From the NCBI GenBank assembly GCA_016801885.1, contig CM028898.1, forward strand, positions 1,922,001 to 1,986,000: 64,000 nucleotides of DNA, written 5' to 3'. Under the pieces are notes generated by a model, which saw only the letters and a list, made by a program, of their open reading frames with translations, searched no databases and was not told the DNA's origin. Each line of letters starts with the position of its first letter. Positions within the stretch are counted from its first letter, which is position 1. This DNA comes from Toxotes chatareus (taxonomy: Eukaryota > Chordata > Actinopteri > Toxotidae). The position numbers and the translations under genes are program-made. Of the stretch, positions 22,931-36,945 are shown one piece after another.

Positions 22931-25900
22931 CAGTTTCTTTCATCTTAGGAGTAACCTTTCTGCTTCCTCCACCTCGCCTCCCGCTCATTGCCTACTGCTT
23001 GTGAGTTCCCACTGGTGATAGAATATTTCTGGAACATTAAGGAACGTTTAACGGGAAACTCAGGGAATCTGACACCTCGACTTAGGAAATTTGAATTTTG
23101 AGGAGTTTTAATATTGGTTTCTGTAACGGTGCAGTATTTTTTTTACAGAGGTTTTTATGTTAAAGCTGCTCTACGTGGGATTCTCATGTAGAAATACACT
23201 CATCATGTCAGAGGACAGAGGAGAATGCCTCATCCTCGCTGTCTTTCTGAATTTAATGAATTAATTGATTAATTAAAATGAAAATAAATGCTTTTACATT
23301 GACGGAGGGGCTGACCCGGACTTTTCCCTGATGGGCTGCTACACTACAAATGGGGCCGGTAGCTCAATGTGAAGGAAAAAAAAAGATATCCGAGAGAGGC
23401 AGAGAAAGATCATGAGAGAGAGAGAGAGAGATTGGCCCAGTAGAGCAGGCGGAGCAGCCCACTCTGCTTCTGTGTGGCCGTCTTCTCCCTCACGTCCGTT
23501 CTCCCTCCTCAGCTAATGACATTCTGTTCGATCCCGCAGCTCCGCCCACACACTTACCGTTTCTCTGTTGGTGTTTTTTTATCAATGTTTAAACACTGAG
23601 GCAGGCAGTGTGGACTGTTGCTGACTGGCTTTACGTTAATAACAAAGTTAATATTAAAAAAAAACAAAACAAAACATAAAGGTGTGGCTGAAAAGCTCAG
23701 AAATGCATCAGATAGTTTTAGACAACAGGGAGGGGGAGCAGAGCAGCACAGGGGGGTCAGGACCACAGCTCCCAGTGAGTCCAGTACAAACACCAGTCAA
23801 GTTTTACAGTGTAACCAGTAGCCAGAAGACAACAGGAAGCTTCTCTGAATTTATTTATCAGGATAATCTTGCACAGCTTTGTTTCCTGGTCGGGTTTCAT
23901 CAGAAGTTCATATACGTTAATTAAAGTACTCATTTCATTAGAGAAACATCCTGTGAAGGAGGAAGAGCCACTGAACTCTAATCTGTCTGCTGCTGGATTT
24001 ACTGCTGTACTGTCCAGTTTGAATTCTGGTCTCTCTCTGTGTTTGCCTGTAGTTATACAGATACATGGTCATTATTCAGGCTGTAGAAACAGCACATTCA
24101 GAAGTGTTCAGGTAGAGAGTTTCTATGATGTTAGAGCAGTTTACTTAAATGGAAATGACAGCATGATGTGGAATAAAGCAGAGGTGTAGGTCGCTGTTTG
24201 AGATGCTAGTTTTTTATCTCAAACTTCGCAGCTGAGAGTGGAGCAGACTCACTCGCCAAGGATCTTCTCTAAGAGGGCTGCTCTCTTTCCCATCACCAAG
24301 GTCCTTCAGAGCTGAATTTAATACTCACTCCTCAGTGTATTCTGCATGTATGTGTGTGTGTGTATGTGAATGTGAAAACCCGCACACCCTTTTGTGTGTT
24401 TCTAAATGTAGCCCGCCAGCTCTCCATCTCCAGGCCGTGGAGGTGAAGGACGGGGTCGGGGAAAGAGCGAGGGGCCTGGAGGTGGACGTGATCTTGCTGC
24501 TAATGACAGTCTGGTAGACTCATACTGGTCTGAAATCTATAGCCCTGCCCTGCTCAAGCCTCTGTCCTTGGTTGGCTTACACCCCAACATCGCACAACTC
24601 CATTTCTTTGGCATAGTGACACCCTCTTATCTATTGTTCTGACTGTTTCCCCTCTCTTTCTGCATCTAGTTTATGCTGCCTTTCTTGAACACAGTGTCCA
24701 TATGTGACCACTCACTGTGTGACGTACATGTGTCTATCTGACTTTAAAATATGGCTTCATATCTTATATTGCTTTTCTGTCAGCCACAAAAACAGGAAGA
24801 GGAGTATTAAATATAAGGAGATGCTTCCCGCGTCTGACTCCGAGTTTCCCTTTGTGGGTTATACAAGCCAAATATTGATTAATCTGGATTCATTCTCAGA
24901 AATTTGACTGTGCTGAAAAAAATGAATTAGATGAGCTTCAGTTAGTAAATAAACCTTATGGTAAAATTGTTTTCACAAATAACTAAACAATATTTAACCC
25001 TCCAAATGAATGAAATCATTCCATGCTATGTGCAAACTGTGAATCACTTTGTAGCTTTGTATCACACCATGATATGATAATTGATGCTTGGGAAATTATT
25101 ACAGTAAGCAGTAATTAGTAGCACTAATCATCAGCTTCATAGCAGCATCAGATCAGTTTGTTTGTTTTTTTTAGTTTTTGCAGTTGCTTGCTTCGAGTTG
25201 CTTCCTCTGTGTTTCAGTTATCTTTTTGAGGACAGGTGTTTTAAAGCGGTAGCTGTTTCATAAATGCTCTTAAATGTCAAGAGCATTTGTGGATGTGGAT
25301 CAAAATGTTCTGTTACATTCTGTCTTTCCATATACTCTTAAAATACCGCAGTGACCATGGTGCCATTGTGGCTGTTTAGTGTTTGCTGCCTTGCCAGCAG
25401 AGACACACACATGGACAGCAGGTGATTGAGCCGCTAAGACCCAGGCGGTACTTGCTGTTCCACTGCCTCCTGAGATCAGAAACAATCTGGGATTTGTTCT
25501 GCTGTCATTTCCTCCTGTGGAGACAATCAGAGAAGTGAATACCATCATTGAGACACACATCACTAATGACAAATGAAGGGCAGGAAGCTGTTCACTCCTC
25601 CTGTCCCTCCCCCTCCATCATACCTTGAATACTCCTGCAACAAAATGGAGGTTATCTTCCTTCCAGTTTCCACTGTCACTGTCAGGTTTGTCCCCACCCT
25701 CATTTCTGTCTCCTGCATTTTTAGAACAGCGATACAAAGTAGATAACAATTCCTTGGAGAGATAAACAGCTACAAGAAGTCCTCATTATCTTCTGGTGAT
25801 GGGAACAGTCATGTCACACGTGAGAACATTCGGGCTAAAAGAAAAGCTGTCATGGGCAAAAAAGAAGTCGACACTAGCTCCCCCTCTCTGTTTTGCTTTC

Positions 25901-27004
25901 TGTGCTGTACTTCATGTGCAGGGAGCGTCTCTCTGTGCAGTATACAGTGCATGTGAAGTGTCAGCAGTTTGCAGAATATACAGTCCCCCTCTATAAAGGA
26001 AGGCTTGAAGATCACAGGGATGTTCCCTGCTCCTTGATGTTTGCTTAGTTCTGCCTTTTTTTTTTTTTTTTTTTAACTTATTCCTCAGTAATAAAGTCGG
26101 CTCTGCCTCATACAGTTTACCGCAGTCTTATCCCACTTCAGTAGATTAGGATACTTGGCCTCTGAAATACGACTATGACTAAGTTGCAGTTCTGCCATAA
26201 AACACAGCTTTTTAATATGTGAAAAAAAGTTTTAGACTCTTACCGGCTGTAATTATTCTCCAATTACATAAAGCGCTTGATTTTCTTCTATTTATTATAG
26301 GAGATCATTAAAAGGATTATATTTTTTAATGATGGGAATCATATGATCTGATTTGACTAATGCTGCTGTGATTTGATCCGCTGTACTGTATGCTGCAGTA
26401 CACAGCATATGGTGTCTGCAGTCTATCCCAGAATAATGCAGCCTGGATGTCAAATAGAAAAGCCATAAGTGTACTATTTCTGAGCGGTGCATCAACCCAC
26501 ATTCTTTATTTGAACTATGTTTAGCTGTGGAATACACAGCATCCATGTGCATGCTCTCTGATACATTAAGCAGGATGTCAAGAAAAGGCAAAATGATGGA
26601 GCTGCAGCAAGGAGGAGAGGATGCACCTGCAGTGCTTTAATTCACCCAGATGCACTCATTCATCTGTGATGACCATTCATTTGCCAGGTAGTAATTCTTT
26701 CAGGAAGTGGCTGAGGGATTATGGTTAACACACATTATCTAATGCAGATGTCCAGTGTGATATTTGAGAGGGAAACGCAAATGTAGAAACCTGCAACTTA
26801 AAGTTATCAGTGACCCCAGAAAACACCAGAACAGAACATCAGTCACAGAAGACACAAGAGTGCAGTCTCTATGCAAATACAGTGTTTCCCAGAATTGTAG
26901 GTGAGATGTATTGAGGAAAAAGCATCAGTAGTAATATTAAATATTTATGAAATAAAAAAAAAAAAAAGAAGAAGAAACAGAAAAAGAAAAGAAACAGGAA
27001 GCAC
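22931..27004. other. Intronic sequence without a supported gene
   Basis: Contains a GAGA tract near 23412-23431, a short hairpin at 25259-25291, a T-run at 26058-26074 and an A-rich/purine tract at 26950-27000. A GC-richer patch at 24432-24517 follows a CAG and is open to a stop, but no domain was recognised. Confidence 0.55.
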
Positions 27005-27260
27005 AAGCACATGGCAAAATTTATTTTGAAGTCAAATATTCAATTAAAGCCGGCGACTCAGCAGTGTTTGTCAGCAGTAATCCTCTCACCCTGACTCCCT
27101 GCATCATGGTCCGGGGGAAGATTTGTTTCTCATTAACATAAACAAACACGGCTCTTTATTCTTATTAACTGTATCATGATTACATCACAATCTCAATTTG
27201 CTGAGATTCATTCATTCTTGAGGACACAGGCCACCTGGCTCCGAGCCTACACATTGTCTG
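27005..27260. promoter_or_regulatory. Candidate conserved non-coding block
   Basis: It contains TCAATTAAAGCCGG, CTCATTAACATAAACAAACA (which includes a forkhead-like ATAAACA), TTCTTATTAACTG, ATCATGATTACATCACAA and a closing GCCACCTGGC E-box. Free of simple repeats. Regulatory role is inferred from motif density. Confidence 0.3.
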
Positions 27261-28241
27261 CATAATGAACGCAGCTTCAGTCCTCTGTCAGTGTCACAGT
27301 GGATGTATTTAGCCACAGTGTTGTGTGCTCAAAAGCATATTCACAGTGCCCAGTACACATCCAGTGTAGTTATATACTTAAATCTGTGGAAAACACACTT
27401 GAAAAGAAAGACACGTTTGGTTGCATAAGCTGTTACGATTCTGAATCTCTCCCCAAAGTTCACCTCTGCAGCCACGTTTTCATGAACGTTATTCCTGAAA
27501 TGTGGGCTGTTGCTGAATTGCGTCTCCCTCTTCACCTCCTGCTTTCACAGTATAAGCAATAATGTATTCCTAAGCAAGAAACCATCCCTAAAAATATCTT
27601 AGCTCTGATTAGGGATTGCAGGGGAACTGTATCCTTTCCTCTCTGAGCTCTCATTATTTTACCTCAAAAGAGCAGAGCCACTGCTTTGCCTGCTTACTTT
27701 ATGCATCCAAACACACATGCCTCGTGTTCAGGTGAAGCCACAAATCTGCAGCCAGTGTCATCACAACCAAGAAATGATGGATAAAAGAGAATCTCTCTCT
27801 CATTAATACCAGGCTTTTTCCTGCACTGGCTCTGAATGTAGACGTTCAGTACAGACTGGGCTGAAATGCGGCTTTGATGTTTCCAAGAATGAGAGTGAGC
27901 TGAGGCGTGTCGCCAAGGCTGCCAGCCGTGAACTCATCATAACAAATTTTTAGCTTACAGTACGGCGACAGAACATCCAATAGGTGGATGTGGCCACTCT
28001 GCACACTTAACCGCCGCTCGGTGTGAATTTAACACTACGCATACAACAAATGCACAAAGGCAGACGGCGGAGCATGACGTGCAGGCTGCATTTAGCCTTT
28101 TAGTCTGATTATCGGCAACGAGGCAGGTTGATAAGAAAGGGTGCCTGTCCATACTTTAGAGCCCTGTGGCTTACACTGAAGCTAGTGTCAGCTGTGAAGC
28201 ATTCTGTTCCATCCCTAATTAGATCAAACTGAAGTCATGAA

Positions 28242-28282
<41 letters not shown>

Positions 28283-31200
28283 ATAGAGTATGAGACACCG
28301 AGCGAGAGCACATGCGAAGCTCTCTAACTTCCAGATGAGTAGGTATCTGTAGCATGGCTCTGAACCAACACCTGGGGCAGCTCAGAGTGGGCTATTGTTA
28401 TCCCTCTGCCATTCCTCTTGTCTCTGTCTCAATCAGTCCACTGGACTTGGCTGTGTTAGTTAGCCAGCTGTGTGACACAGGTGTCACAGATGTCTTCACG
28501 CTGCCACCAGTGCCACCACGGATGTCTGTTGGAGAGTGTTCTATGTGGAAATGATGTACAAAGAAAAATACACAGATGACTAGAGCCCATTATCGGTTTA
28601 TCTGCCTTGGCTTGTCCTAGTCTTTGGTGTCTCAGTGTTTTTCTGGCCTGTGACCCCCTGTTCTGGTGCCAAGTTCTCATGTACCCAGTCATTAGAGTCA
28701 AGTGTGGAGTTATCATGTGAATTTTAAATACAGTTTACGCTCATATTTTTTATTTTTAAGAGCACAAAGGTAGTTTGAAATATTTCAGATGGATTTAATA
28801 CAGACTGCTGCAAATACAACTGCTTATAAGGTGGTCTCAAGAGGGGTCCTCATCCCCAGACTGGGAAAGTGTCTTTGCTTTCATTTCTTGGGCATATTTC
28901 AGTTGTTGGCAGGTTCAAGGAAGTGATTAATGTATGAATATTAACCGCTACCATGCCTTACTCAATGGATGCATTATGTACAGCTTATATTTAGTATAAT
29001 CCCACAGGCCATTCAAGCTATTTCGTTCCGTAATGTTTCCCTTGACACCCCGGCCCAGCCAGCCAGGTCTGCTGTGAAACCACCTGCTTAAGCTCACACA
29101 CCCACATTAATTAGTTATTCATGCACATTCTTTACTGTGTTGTAGCAAAACGTGTTATAAGGGCCTAAAAATTATGACCTTATAAATGCAAATCAATACA
29201 AAAAAGCAGCAGCAGCAGTATATATATTTTGAATGAAACAATGCACAATGTCAACATTACACAACAAGTAAATGTTAAATCTTGTTAATTAACATATTTG
29301 GTAAAACGTAAAAATGTTGTTACGGAATATAACAGTAAAATGTTCACTCACAACATTTTAGTCCAACATGACTCGAACCCACAAAACACAATAAACATTT
29401 AACTAACGCCTGAATCTTTACCAAACCTTAACAGACATTTGACTCTGGCGTCAGAGTCCTGCTCTTTTTATGTTCATCATCCACCCTGACCACCTCCTGG
29501 CGACTTTGGCGAAGAAGATGAACATAGTACCTCATTCAGTCAAAAAAAGACAAAGCCTCTGAACATGATCCAGGCAGCGAGTACGTTTGTCAATACGCCA
29601 TAATCGAGATGTCAATTTAGTAATGTACAAACATCATTTCTGGGAGACAGCGTTGGGCTTCATTCATGCTGCACAATCATTGGCTCGTTCAACAGATGAT
29701 TGGCTACCAGCTGTCTAGCAACACCCAGTTATATTCTATATAACCACTTACTAACTGAAATGAAGATGTTTTTTATAGCTCTGATTTTGTGCCGATACTA
29801 TACTCTTTCCAAAGTGCAAATCTATGTTTCAAACTATGGGGTGTTCAGCTGGAAAGTCACAAAGCATCTACCAATCAGGGAAGATCTAATAATGAAAAGC
29901 TACCAAGCTGCATTATGGGAGATATAAGTTCCAGTGATTGTGGAACTTGACTCATGCTAACAACTAGAAGTCTGCATATGTCGTCTTCTGCTGAATCAGT
30001 TGGAATCTCTCTTTTAGAAGTGTCCCAACTTAGACCAAGTGTAATATTAAATTGTCTTTAATGTCCCCAGGATGGACCAGGATGAAAGATTCCAAATTAA
30101 AACATGGACCCCCCCCCCCCCCTTTTTTTTTGTTCTCTGGTATAAAGGACAATATTCAGACCAAACACCACAAGTCATAAAAGTGGTTTTACAGACTATA
30201 GCCCTGAAAGCAATGTGTGGGGGAACTCCACCAGCACTCTGGGATGATTTTTAACAAGAAGAAGAAGAATGAGAGCGATATTATCAACACATATCCAAAA
30301 ACTAAAACATCAGTCTTTTTATTTCAGCTCCTGATGCCACAGCCATTTGTCCTACTTGCTGTTGCTGCAGATTTCCTACAGTATTGACGTAGCAGACTGT
30401 AGACATTTTTTAAAAATTTGCAAGATTTTGCTAATTTAGCATGTAAACAACATATGCTGCCCTGTCAGGCTGAGGTGAGGCATAAAGAGGCTCCGTCAGC
30501 TTGTTTGGTTAGAGGCTCAGTGTCTTCTTTAAGGCAAGTCGTTTACCTTTCCCTCCCTCTGTTCTGCTCCATGCCGTACTAATGAGAGAAACTGAGGGGG
30601 GTGAAGACGCAGCAGGGAGACAGGCAAATGCGACCTTTAGCAACATCCCACCTTTTTTCGCTATCTCACTCACTCACTCTCCACGTTTGGCTCTATCCAT
30701 CTCTGTAACAATCCCTCGCAGGCTTTGCTCTTAGGGGGGCTGGGCTCTACAGGTTGGGGGTTAAAGATGTGGGTGGGGAGAGATGCCGGGAGATGGTGCA
30801 CAAAAGGTCATTGACACCTCCACAGCCGGCAGCATAGACAGGAGGGTTACATAACACAGTGCATTTAGTGAATATTACCAACTGGTAAGAGAGAATGTAG
30901 TTTGGATTTATCTGAAGAAGAGGTATTAAAAAAAAAAAACCAAGGCATCTAATCGATCCAGGTCTGTTTACATGAGTGTGTCTCAGTAACTGAGGAACCC
31001 ATTAGTTATCTGACTTCTGGGTTTCGACCCCAGCTTTTGACCTTCCACCCCTCGCTGACCGCTCCTCGTTCTCCTGTTAACCCTCAGCTGCTGACCTGGT
31101 GCTAACAAGCTCACTCACCGGCGGTAATGACAGTCCTGACATGTGCTCTTCAGCAGAGGGCAGATGCAGCAGTAGCCACGGGCAACTCCAAGCCAACTCC

Positions 31201-32317
31201 CCGCACTTCACTTTTTAATTACTTCAACCGCAACATGCAACACGGCACTGCACTGCGAAGCACATCCTGGCAAGGTTGAAATCTTCATATTTTCAGTGTA
31301 GAGCGAAATCAAAGATATCGTGGATTCTTTTCATGCCAAATAATTACCCGTTTATTTATAAGGTTCCATGCTCCCTCAAATCTCGATTCCTGTCAGGGAG
31401 GAAAACCTTCTTAACATTCACTTAGGCCATCCATCACTCAAGCCCTCCTCTGAATTCACAATGTTTTTATAGGGTGAGCAGCTGCTTCAAGCAGGCTGAG
31501 GCAGGTTTCGTTGTAGGTTTTACAGATCAACCCCCCCCCACCCAACCCCCCCCTCCGCTTACCCCCCAGAGCTGTGGAGTAAACACACACCACACTGGAA
31601 TGATTTTTATTTGAATCAAGGATGAACATTTCGACAGCCGGATTTACATTTTTTTTTTTTTTATTGAAATCAAGACTTGTTAGGACAAAACATCCAACCC
31701 TGACACCACACAGAACACTGATCTTAGATGATCAAGGTTCGAAGGATGGCAGCTATGTTAAGGTTGGGTTACGATTAAAGAAGGATGGTGGTTTAGGAAG
31801 ACTGTGGTCATGGTTAAAAGACGTGAACACTAACCGCTGCTCAAACTCAAGTCCCCCCACACTGAGGTTGTTGCATTACATGCCCCTCTACCTCCCCAAC
31901 CTTCATACCCTTACTTTCCACCTCACTATGTAAAGGGCACACTACTTCCTGTGTTCCTGTTGCTTCCTATTTTGCCCAAATACATGTGGGGACCAAGGAT
32001 TTTCAATGTGGGCATTCTTGTTTGTGTGTTCACAATCATAAGACAACCTCCTTAATGCAACAGGTTGAAGCTAAATTCTTAAGTCCAGTCTTGAAATATT
32101 ATTACTTAGTATAATTCAATCAGCATTTCATCTGCAGCACTTTTTTTCAATGACTTCACAGTACGTCACAGTGTCTGCATGAGTTATTACAGTCATTAAC
32201 ATGATGAAAAAGAGAAGATCAGTCAATCACCTGTGGTTGGTCCTGTGTTTTTCCTCCACCTCAAAGATACAGAACTCATAATGAGGAATTGTAGTTCAGC
32301 TAATGTTGCCACATAAT
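27261..32317. other. Intronic sequence without a supported gene
   Basis: Holds a GT/GA compound microsatellite (28242-28276), a small part of the 15955 repeat family near 29515-29540, a C-run at 30109-30122, and C-rich patches near 31530-31565. The remainder is ordinary AT-rich intron. Open frames are short. Confidence 0.55.
28242..28276. repeat. Compound (GT)n(GA)n microsatellite
   Basis: About five GT units change directly into about twelve GA units. Confidence 0.9.
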
Positions 32318-32402
32318 CCAGTGGTTCCCAAGACTTTTCTGTCGGCCCCCCCCCCCCTTTTTGGAAATTGTTCAAATCAACTGAAAGAGAAAAATGGGAG
32401 TT
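32317..32402 (+). repeat. hAT-like transposon end (relic)
   Basis: TCCAGTGGTTCCCAAGACTT is followed by a C-run and TTTTTGG. It matches the minus-strand end at 1820-1836 over CCAGTGGTTCCCAA and the plus-strand motif at 53919. No coding sequence. Confidence 0.45.
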
Positions 32403-35400
32403 AAACATTTCCAAAACTGGGAGGAAGAGCTTTTATACACAAAACACAGAGTAAACCCAAGATTAAGATCAGCTTCTTCTTTTTTCTGGTTTTTATCTCA
32501 TTTGTTTGATCTATGAGCTTCTCTTTTCTTCCCTTTCACAATTCTCTCCGTGTACTTCACGTCATTTTGCTTTCTGAATAAATCTTGCAAAGCTCAGTCT
32601 TTATATTTCCAAAATGAATCAGATTCATGACCCTTTTCACAGCAGACATTTTGACTTGTCGTAGCAGGAAAAGCCCAGGTGGAACTAATGACATTACTGA
32701 TGGCTCCGGTCCAGATTTTATTTCAGTGCACTGCAGCAATTTATGTTTGTAGTTACACCTGGTTTTACAAGCCAAAATGTCTGCTGTAGAAAGCTACCCA
32801 ACTGTAGCTTCACTCAACATATTTACTACAGGTCTCCCTGTAATGGCCCCCAGCAATCAAATAACATTAAAGCATAACATCACAGTATTTTATATTAAAC
32901 ACCATTTGATATCTACAGTTTTGAGTTTAAAATCAAGCTCATAGTTCATAGTAGGAAATCAATTCCTCCCCAGGAACAGAGTGATATATTTGCAGGAAGT
33001 AAGATTTCATGGGTAAACATTGAACCTCTTTGCATTACCGTTTGCCCATTTGCACTCACTCCATCACAAGTGCCTGTGCATGGCATCAGTTTGCAAGGTG
33101 GTGTGTGTGTGTACAGCCCTGTCCTGCTCTTTATTTGTCACACTTAGGGGTAAAACCTTGAGAGTGCAGAGTGCTTCAGGAGCCCAGCAGAACCCACCCT
33201 GACTTCACCGCGGATTAAAAGATTGATGACTGCAGTCCGGAGAAAATGAGCAAAACATAAGATTTCCATTTTACTCCGTGAGACTCCATTTGACTTTGGC
33301 GCAGGGCCTGGACAATTACACCTAGTTGTCTTTTGTTTCTTCCGTAGGAGTTTTGGGAGGATTTGTTGCGTAAAAAGAAAAGAAGAAGCCAGGATTGAAA
33401 ACCCACAACCCTATCTGGGTGACGGTAAAACCCCCTCTGAGGTCTGGAGTATAATCTAGTGAGGAATTAATTTGGAGTTCAGCCTTAAGTCTCAATTTGT
33501 CCGTCAAACAGCTGACCGGAGGCTATATGTCTTTGTAAGCCTTCCGTCAGACCAATGTGGCTCTTTGAGGGTGTGAGTAAACAAGGTCACTTGCCCTACT
33601 AACAGGACAAAATGGCACTAATCCTCTTTCCTACGGCTTTGAACACTTTCCATAATTTCAATACCATCAAATACTCTGTGTGCATCCAACCTTAACTCAA
33701 TGCCCAGAGAATTAGAAAATCTCAAAATCTAATCTAAAGCCCGTTTATTTTACTTTGATGAAAGCCTAAATGACGAAGAACTCTTTCTAACTTTTCATTC
33801 CACCGTCTTCTATCACCTCCTTCCTGCTCTCTCACTGTCACTGTTAATTGCTTCCCCTCCACCTGCCCGCACTTGATTTCCACCTGTCTTATTGTGTGAT
33901 GTGATTAAAATGTAAAACGCTGCGGTGGATGGGGCCGCTTGCATGCTCGACTCCTCCATCATTCCTTATTGCGCTGGGCCTTGGCTGTTTTGCAGGCAGC
34001 ACTCGGGGAGCGCACGGGGAAGATTGAATGGGTCTGTGGCTTAGCGCGCTATTTCCTCTAATGCACGGCGGGCATGAAGGCTATCAGGGAGATTAATACT
34101 GGTTTGGGCATTTATTCTCTCCAAAGTCCCACCCTCCGGAGGGCACTTCTTCATTCCAGCCTGTGCCAGGCCTGTTTACCCATCAGCTATCTGCGGCTTG
34201 CCTCGCTGCCTTGTTCCATCCTCTCCTCCTCTTTCTGTGTGTCTTTCTCGCTCCTCCGCTCCATATGTCCATGTTCGCAATCCTCCAATCTGATCCTCCC
34301 TCCTTTTTATCTTGCGCTCTCTCTCTCGAAATCTCGTTATTTGTCTTCGCCTTCAGCACCCCATACAGCCTGATCTTTGCGAGAATGCATGAAATAGCCT
34401 AAATAAGTTCAGGAAATCCAATAAGGATTAAATGATGGAGGCCTGGTCATCCTCTGTGGATCTAGCAGGCACCGGATAAACACCGGTAAACTAAAAACAT
34501 CTATTTTTTTTTTTTAGGGTAACTGAGGACTTGAGCACACACACACACCTCTCTGTCAGCTCCTTGAGTCATTGAGAGGTGGAACACACCTCATCAAATA
34601 CACCCTCCCCTGCCTCTTTCAGCTGCACATTGCATTGCCCACGTTAAGAATGGCAGCCTCCTCTGAATAGGTAAATAGCACTGAGAGGCCCAGCTGAGTT
34701 CTAATTCAGCCTGCTGAGCTAAATAAACTTGTCTGTAGAGGTGTAAGCCACATCACAGCTCACCGGCGGGGCCAGAAGCTGTGGAATCGGTTCCACGCAC
34801 AAACCTCCAGACTCCAAATCGTTCCGTTCATTTTCATTTCTCACCCCCTACCAAGACCTATTTCTTTCTGCAGTGCAAGCATCCCTGCAAATTGTATTTC
34901 CCCTGAAAATGAATTTGGGGAAAGTTCAAGGGTACCATATATATATATATATATTTATATGGAAGAACCCCCCCATGGTTTCAATTTACGGTCATATTTT
35001 CTTGAGTGCTGACACGTGGGGTAGTTTTGGCGTCAGGGCGCTGTAGAGGAGGCATTAAATCCCCTGCCATTTTCTCATCAATCAAGTGTTTGGGCCCTGC
35101 CAAGGAGGCACATGTTAACGGATTTCACAGTAAACCTCTCTCAATATTGCCTCGCGCCTAGAGGGACACGCTCACACTCGCTCGGGAATTTTAAGAAGCA
35201 TTGTTTTATGTTTTGGGAATGCTGAGTGGGGAAAAAAAAAAAAAAACACAAACATAAAAGTCCAACACTGTACAATTTCTGGTATTGATAGTTACCTATT
35301 TACAGTCATACTGGAGGAACAATGCACAGGAAAACTACTTCTTGTTGACCTGGTGGCCTTAGGGCCTCAATATGTTTCTAAAAAAAAAAAAAGTATTCTG

Positions 35401-36660
35401 AATTGTCTAGCAGACCCACATTCTTCTTTTCTGTCTATTCCTGCATCTTTATCTGTTCAAAAGTATGAGCCATTATCCCCATTTGTACCAATCACGGCAT
35501 CTGTCCCCTCTCTGAGATGATAGGCTTTTTACCCTGCTTTTGATTGTGGCCACTTTGGAACAGGTTTAACACTTTTGCCTTTAGTAGTTCAGACGGCACA
35601 TCATTCGACTCAGTTTTTTTTTTTTTTTCTTTTTTTCTTTTCAGATGCATAATTAACTCTTCATGGGCCACACTCACGTTAGATAATTTCCTGTCCTCCA
35701 ATGAGAGCTAAGAGCAATGGAGACGTCTACAGTTTCCGGCATGATCTTGAATTCTCGGACTAAAAGTGTCAGTGGACCGACATAATTAGAAAGCTGAATT
35801 CCTCCGAATGACTAAGAGAGAAATCAGACGCTGAGGAATACAGTCGGGGGAAATGGGGTGATCAGAAATGAAAAGAGGCTTATGAAAAGAAGCGAGGAAG
35901 ATGCTTCCCTCCCCTCCCACTGGAAGGTTAACCACGGCAGCACACAGAAACTCTCAACATCCGTCCAATTGTGCTCTGTCTGGCTTTCTGTCTAGCTTTT
36001 ACGTATTCCTCCCACTTGTGCAATTGATTCTGCTTAATTATCTGGAGCTTTGCATGAGGAGAACATAATGCTACAAGGATTTCTTCCATTCTCTCCCATT
36101 GAGTAGACCGTCTGAGTCATGTCTCTCCAGTTTAGCCGTAACCAAGCCCCCGTGGTTGTGGCATCCAAGCCTCTTTCTGTTTCCTTCCACCGAGCACAAG
36201 GCTACACCTCTTCTGTGCACGCATCCTGCTATTCAGTTTATACGAGCTACGTTCGTTCCACGTCTTTTTGTCTTTTTATGTCCTCCTCCTGTGTCACAGC
36301 AACCAAGGTTTTCACATGAAGGCTCTAATTAACTGAGGTGATTGACTTCACTTTCATTGGGGACTCTAGACTTTCACTGGCAGCGACTTACAAACAGCGG
36401 AAGTTTTCAGTTAGGGGAACACTATATAGCATGGCTGCTGAACTGTGAGGAGATGCATCGCAGTTTTTTGTCCAAACATAATATTATGTTTTTTTGTTTT
36501 TTTTAATCTACAGGCTGCACACTGTAATTTTTTAGGTCAAATGTACAATTTGCATCTATTCATTTATTCATTTATTATTTTTACACTCTTTCCAATTTTG
36601 ACATATCTTTTGTGACATACATTTTTCAGCTTTCATCCAACTGTTTTTAAAATAAAGCTG
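32403..36660. other. Intronic sequence without a supported gene
   Basis: Ordinary intron with an (AT)n patch at 34936-34957, A-runs near 35230-35246 and 35380-35392, and T-rich tracts near 35615-35640. A GC-richer, repeat-free block at about 33895-34090 (CGCTGCGGTGGATGGGGCCG onward) may be conserved. Confidence 0.5.
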
Positions 36661-36852
36661 TAATGATCAAAATTTCTATGTGATCAAAGGATCAGTTGGC
36701 TGTGTGTAATATAAACGGTGTAAGTTGTGGGTAATCATCACCCAACTGTGGTTCTTCACCACTATTCAGAGTGTTTTAGTGTCTTTAAGCTCTTTGTTTC
36801 TGTTTTGTAGCCTGCAGCTTTACTGATTTAGGTGAGTCTCCTCTGTTTTCAG

Positions 36853-36884
<32 letters not shown>

Positions 36885-36945
36885 AAGCTCTAAAAACCCA
36901 TTGCACACTACCTGCCGGAACCAAACAGCAGACAGACACTCAAAG
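36661..36945 (+). repeat. Dispersed fish repeat, 'AAACCCATTGCA' family, copy 2
   Basis: It carries AGCTCTTTGTTTCTGTTTTG, TAGCCTGCAGCTTTACTGAT, a pure A-run of 27 bases at 36855-36881, then AAAAGCTCTAAAAACCCATT and GCACACTACCTGCC. The last part aligns with 16029-16080 of copy 1. It covers an upstream part of the consensus that copy 1 lacks. Confidence 0.6.

Noticed and set aside
24432..24517. Possible exon after CTCCATCTCCAG
   Set aside because: The acceptor is weak to fair, the frame stops soon, no donor of quality is used and no CA10 or other protein similarity was seen.
29361..29380. GACTCGAACCC resembling a tRNA T-loop (minus strand)
   Set aside because: No acceptor stem or anticodon arm could be fitted around it.
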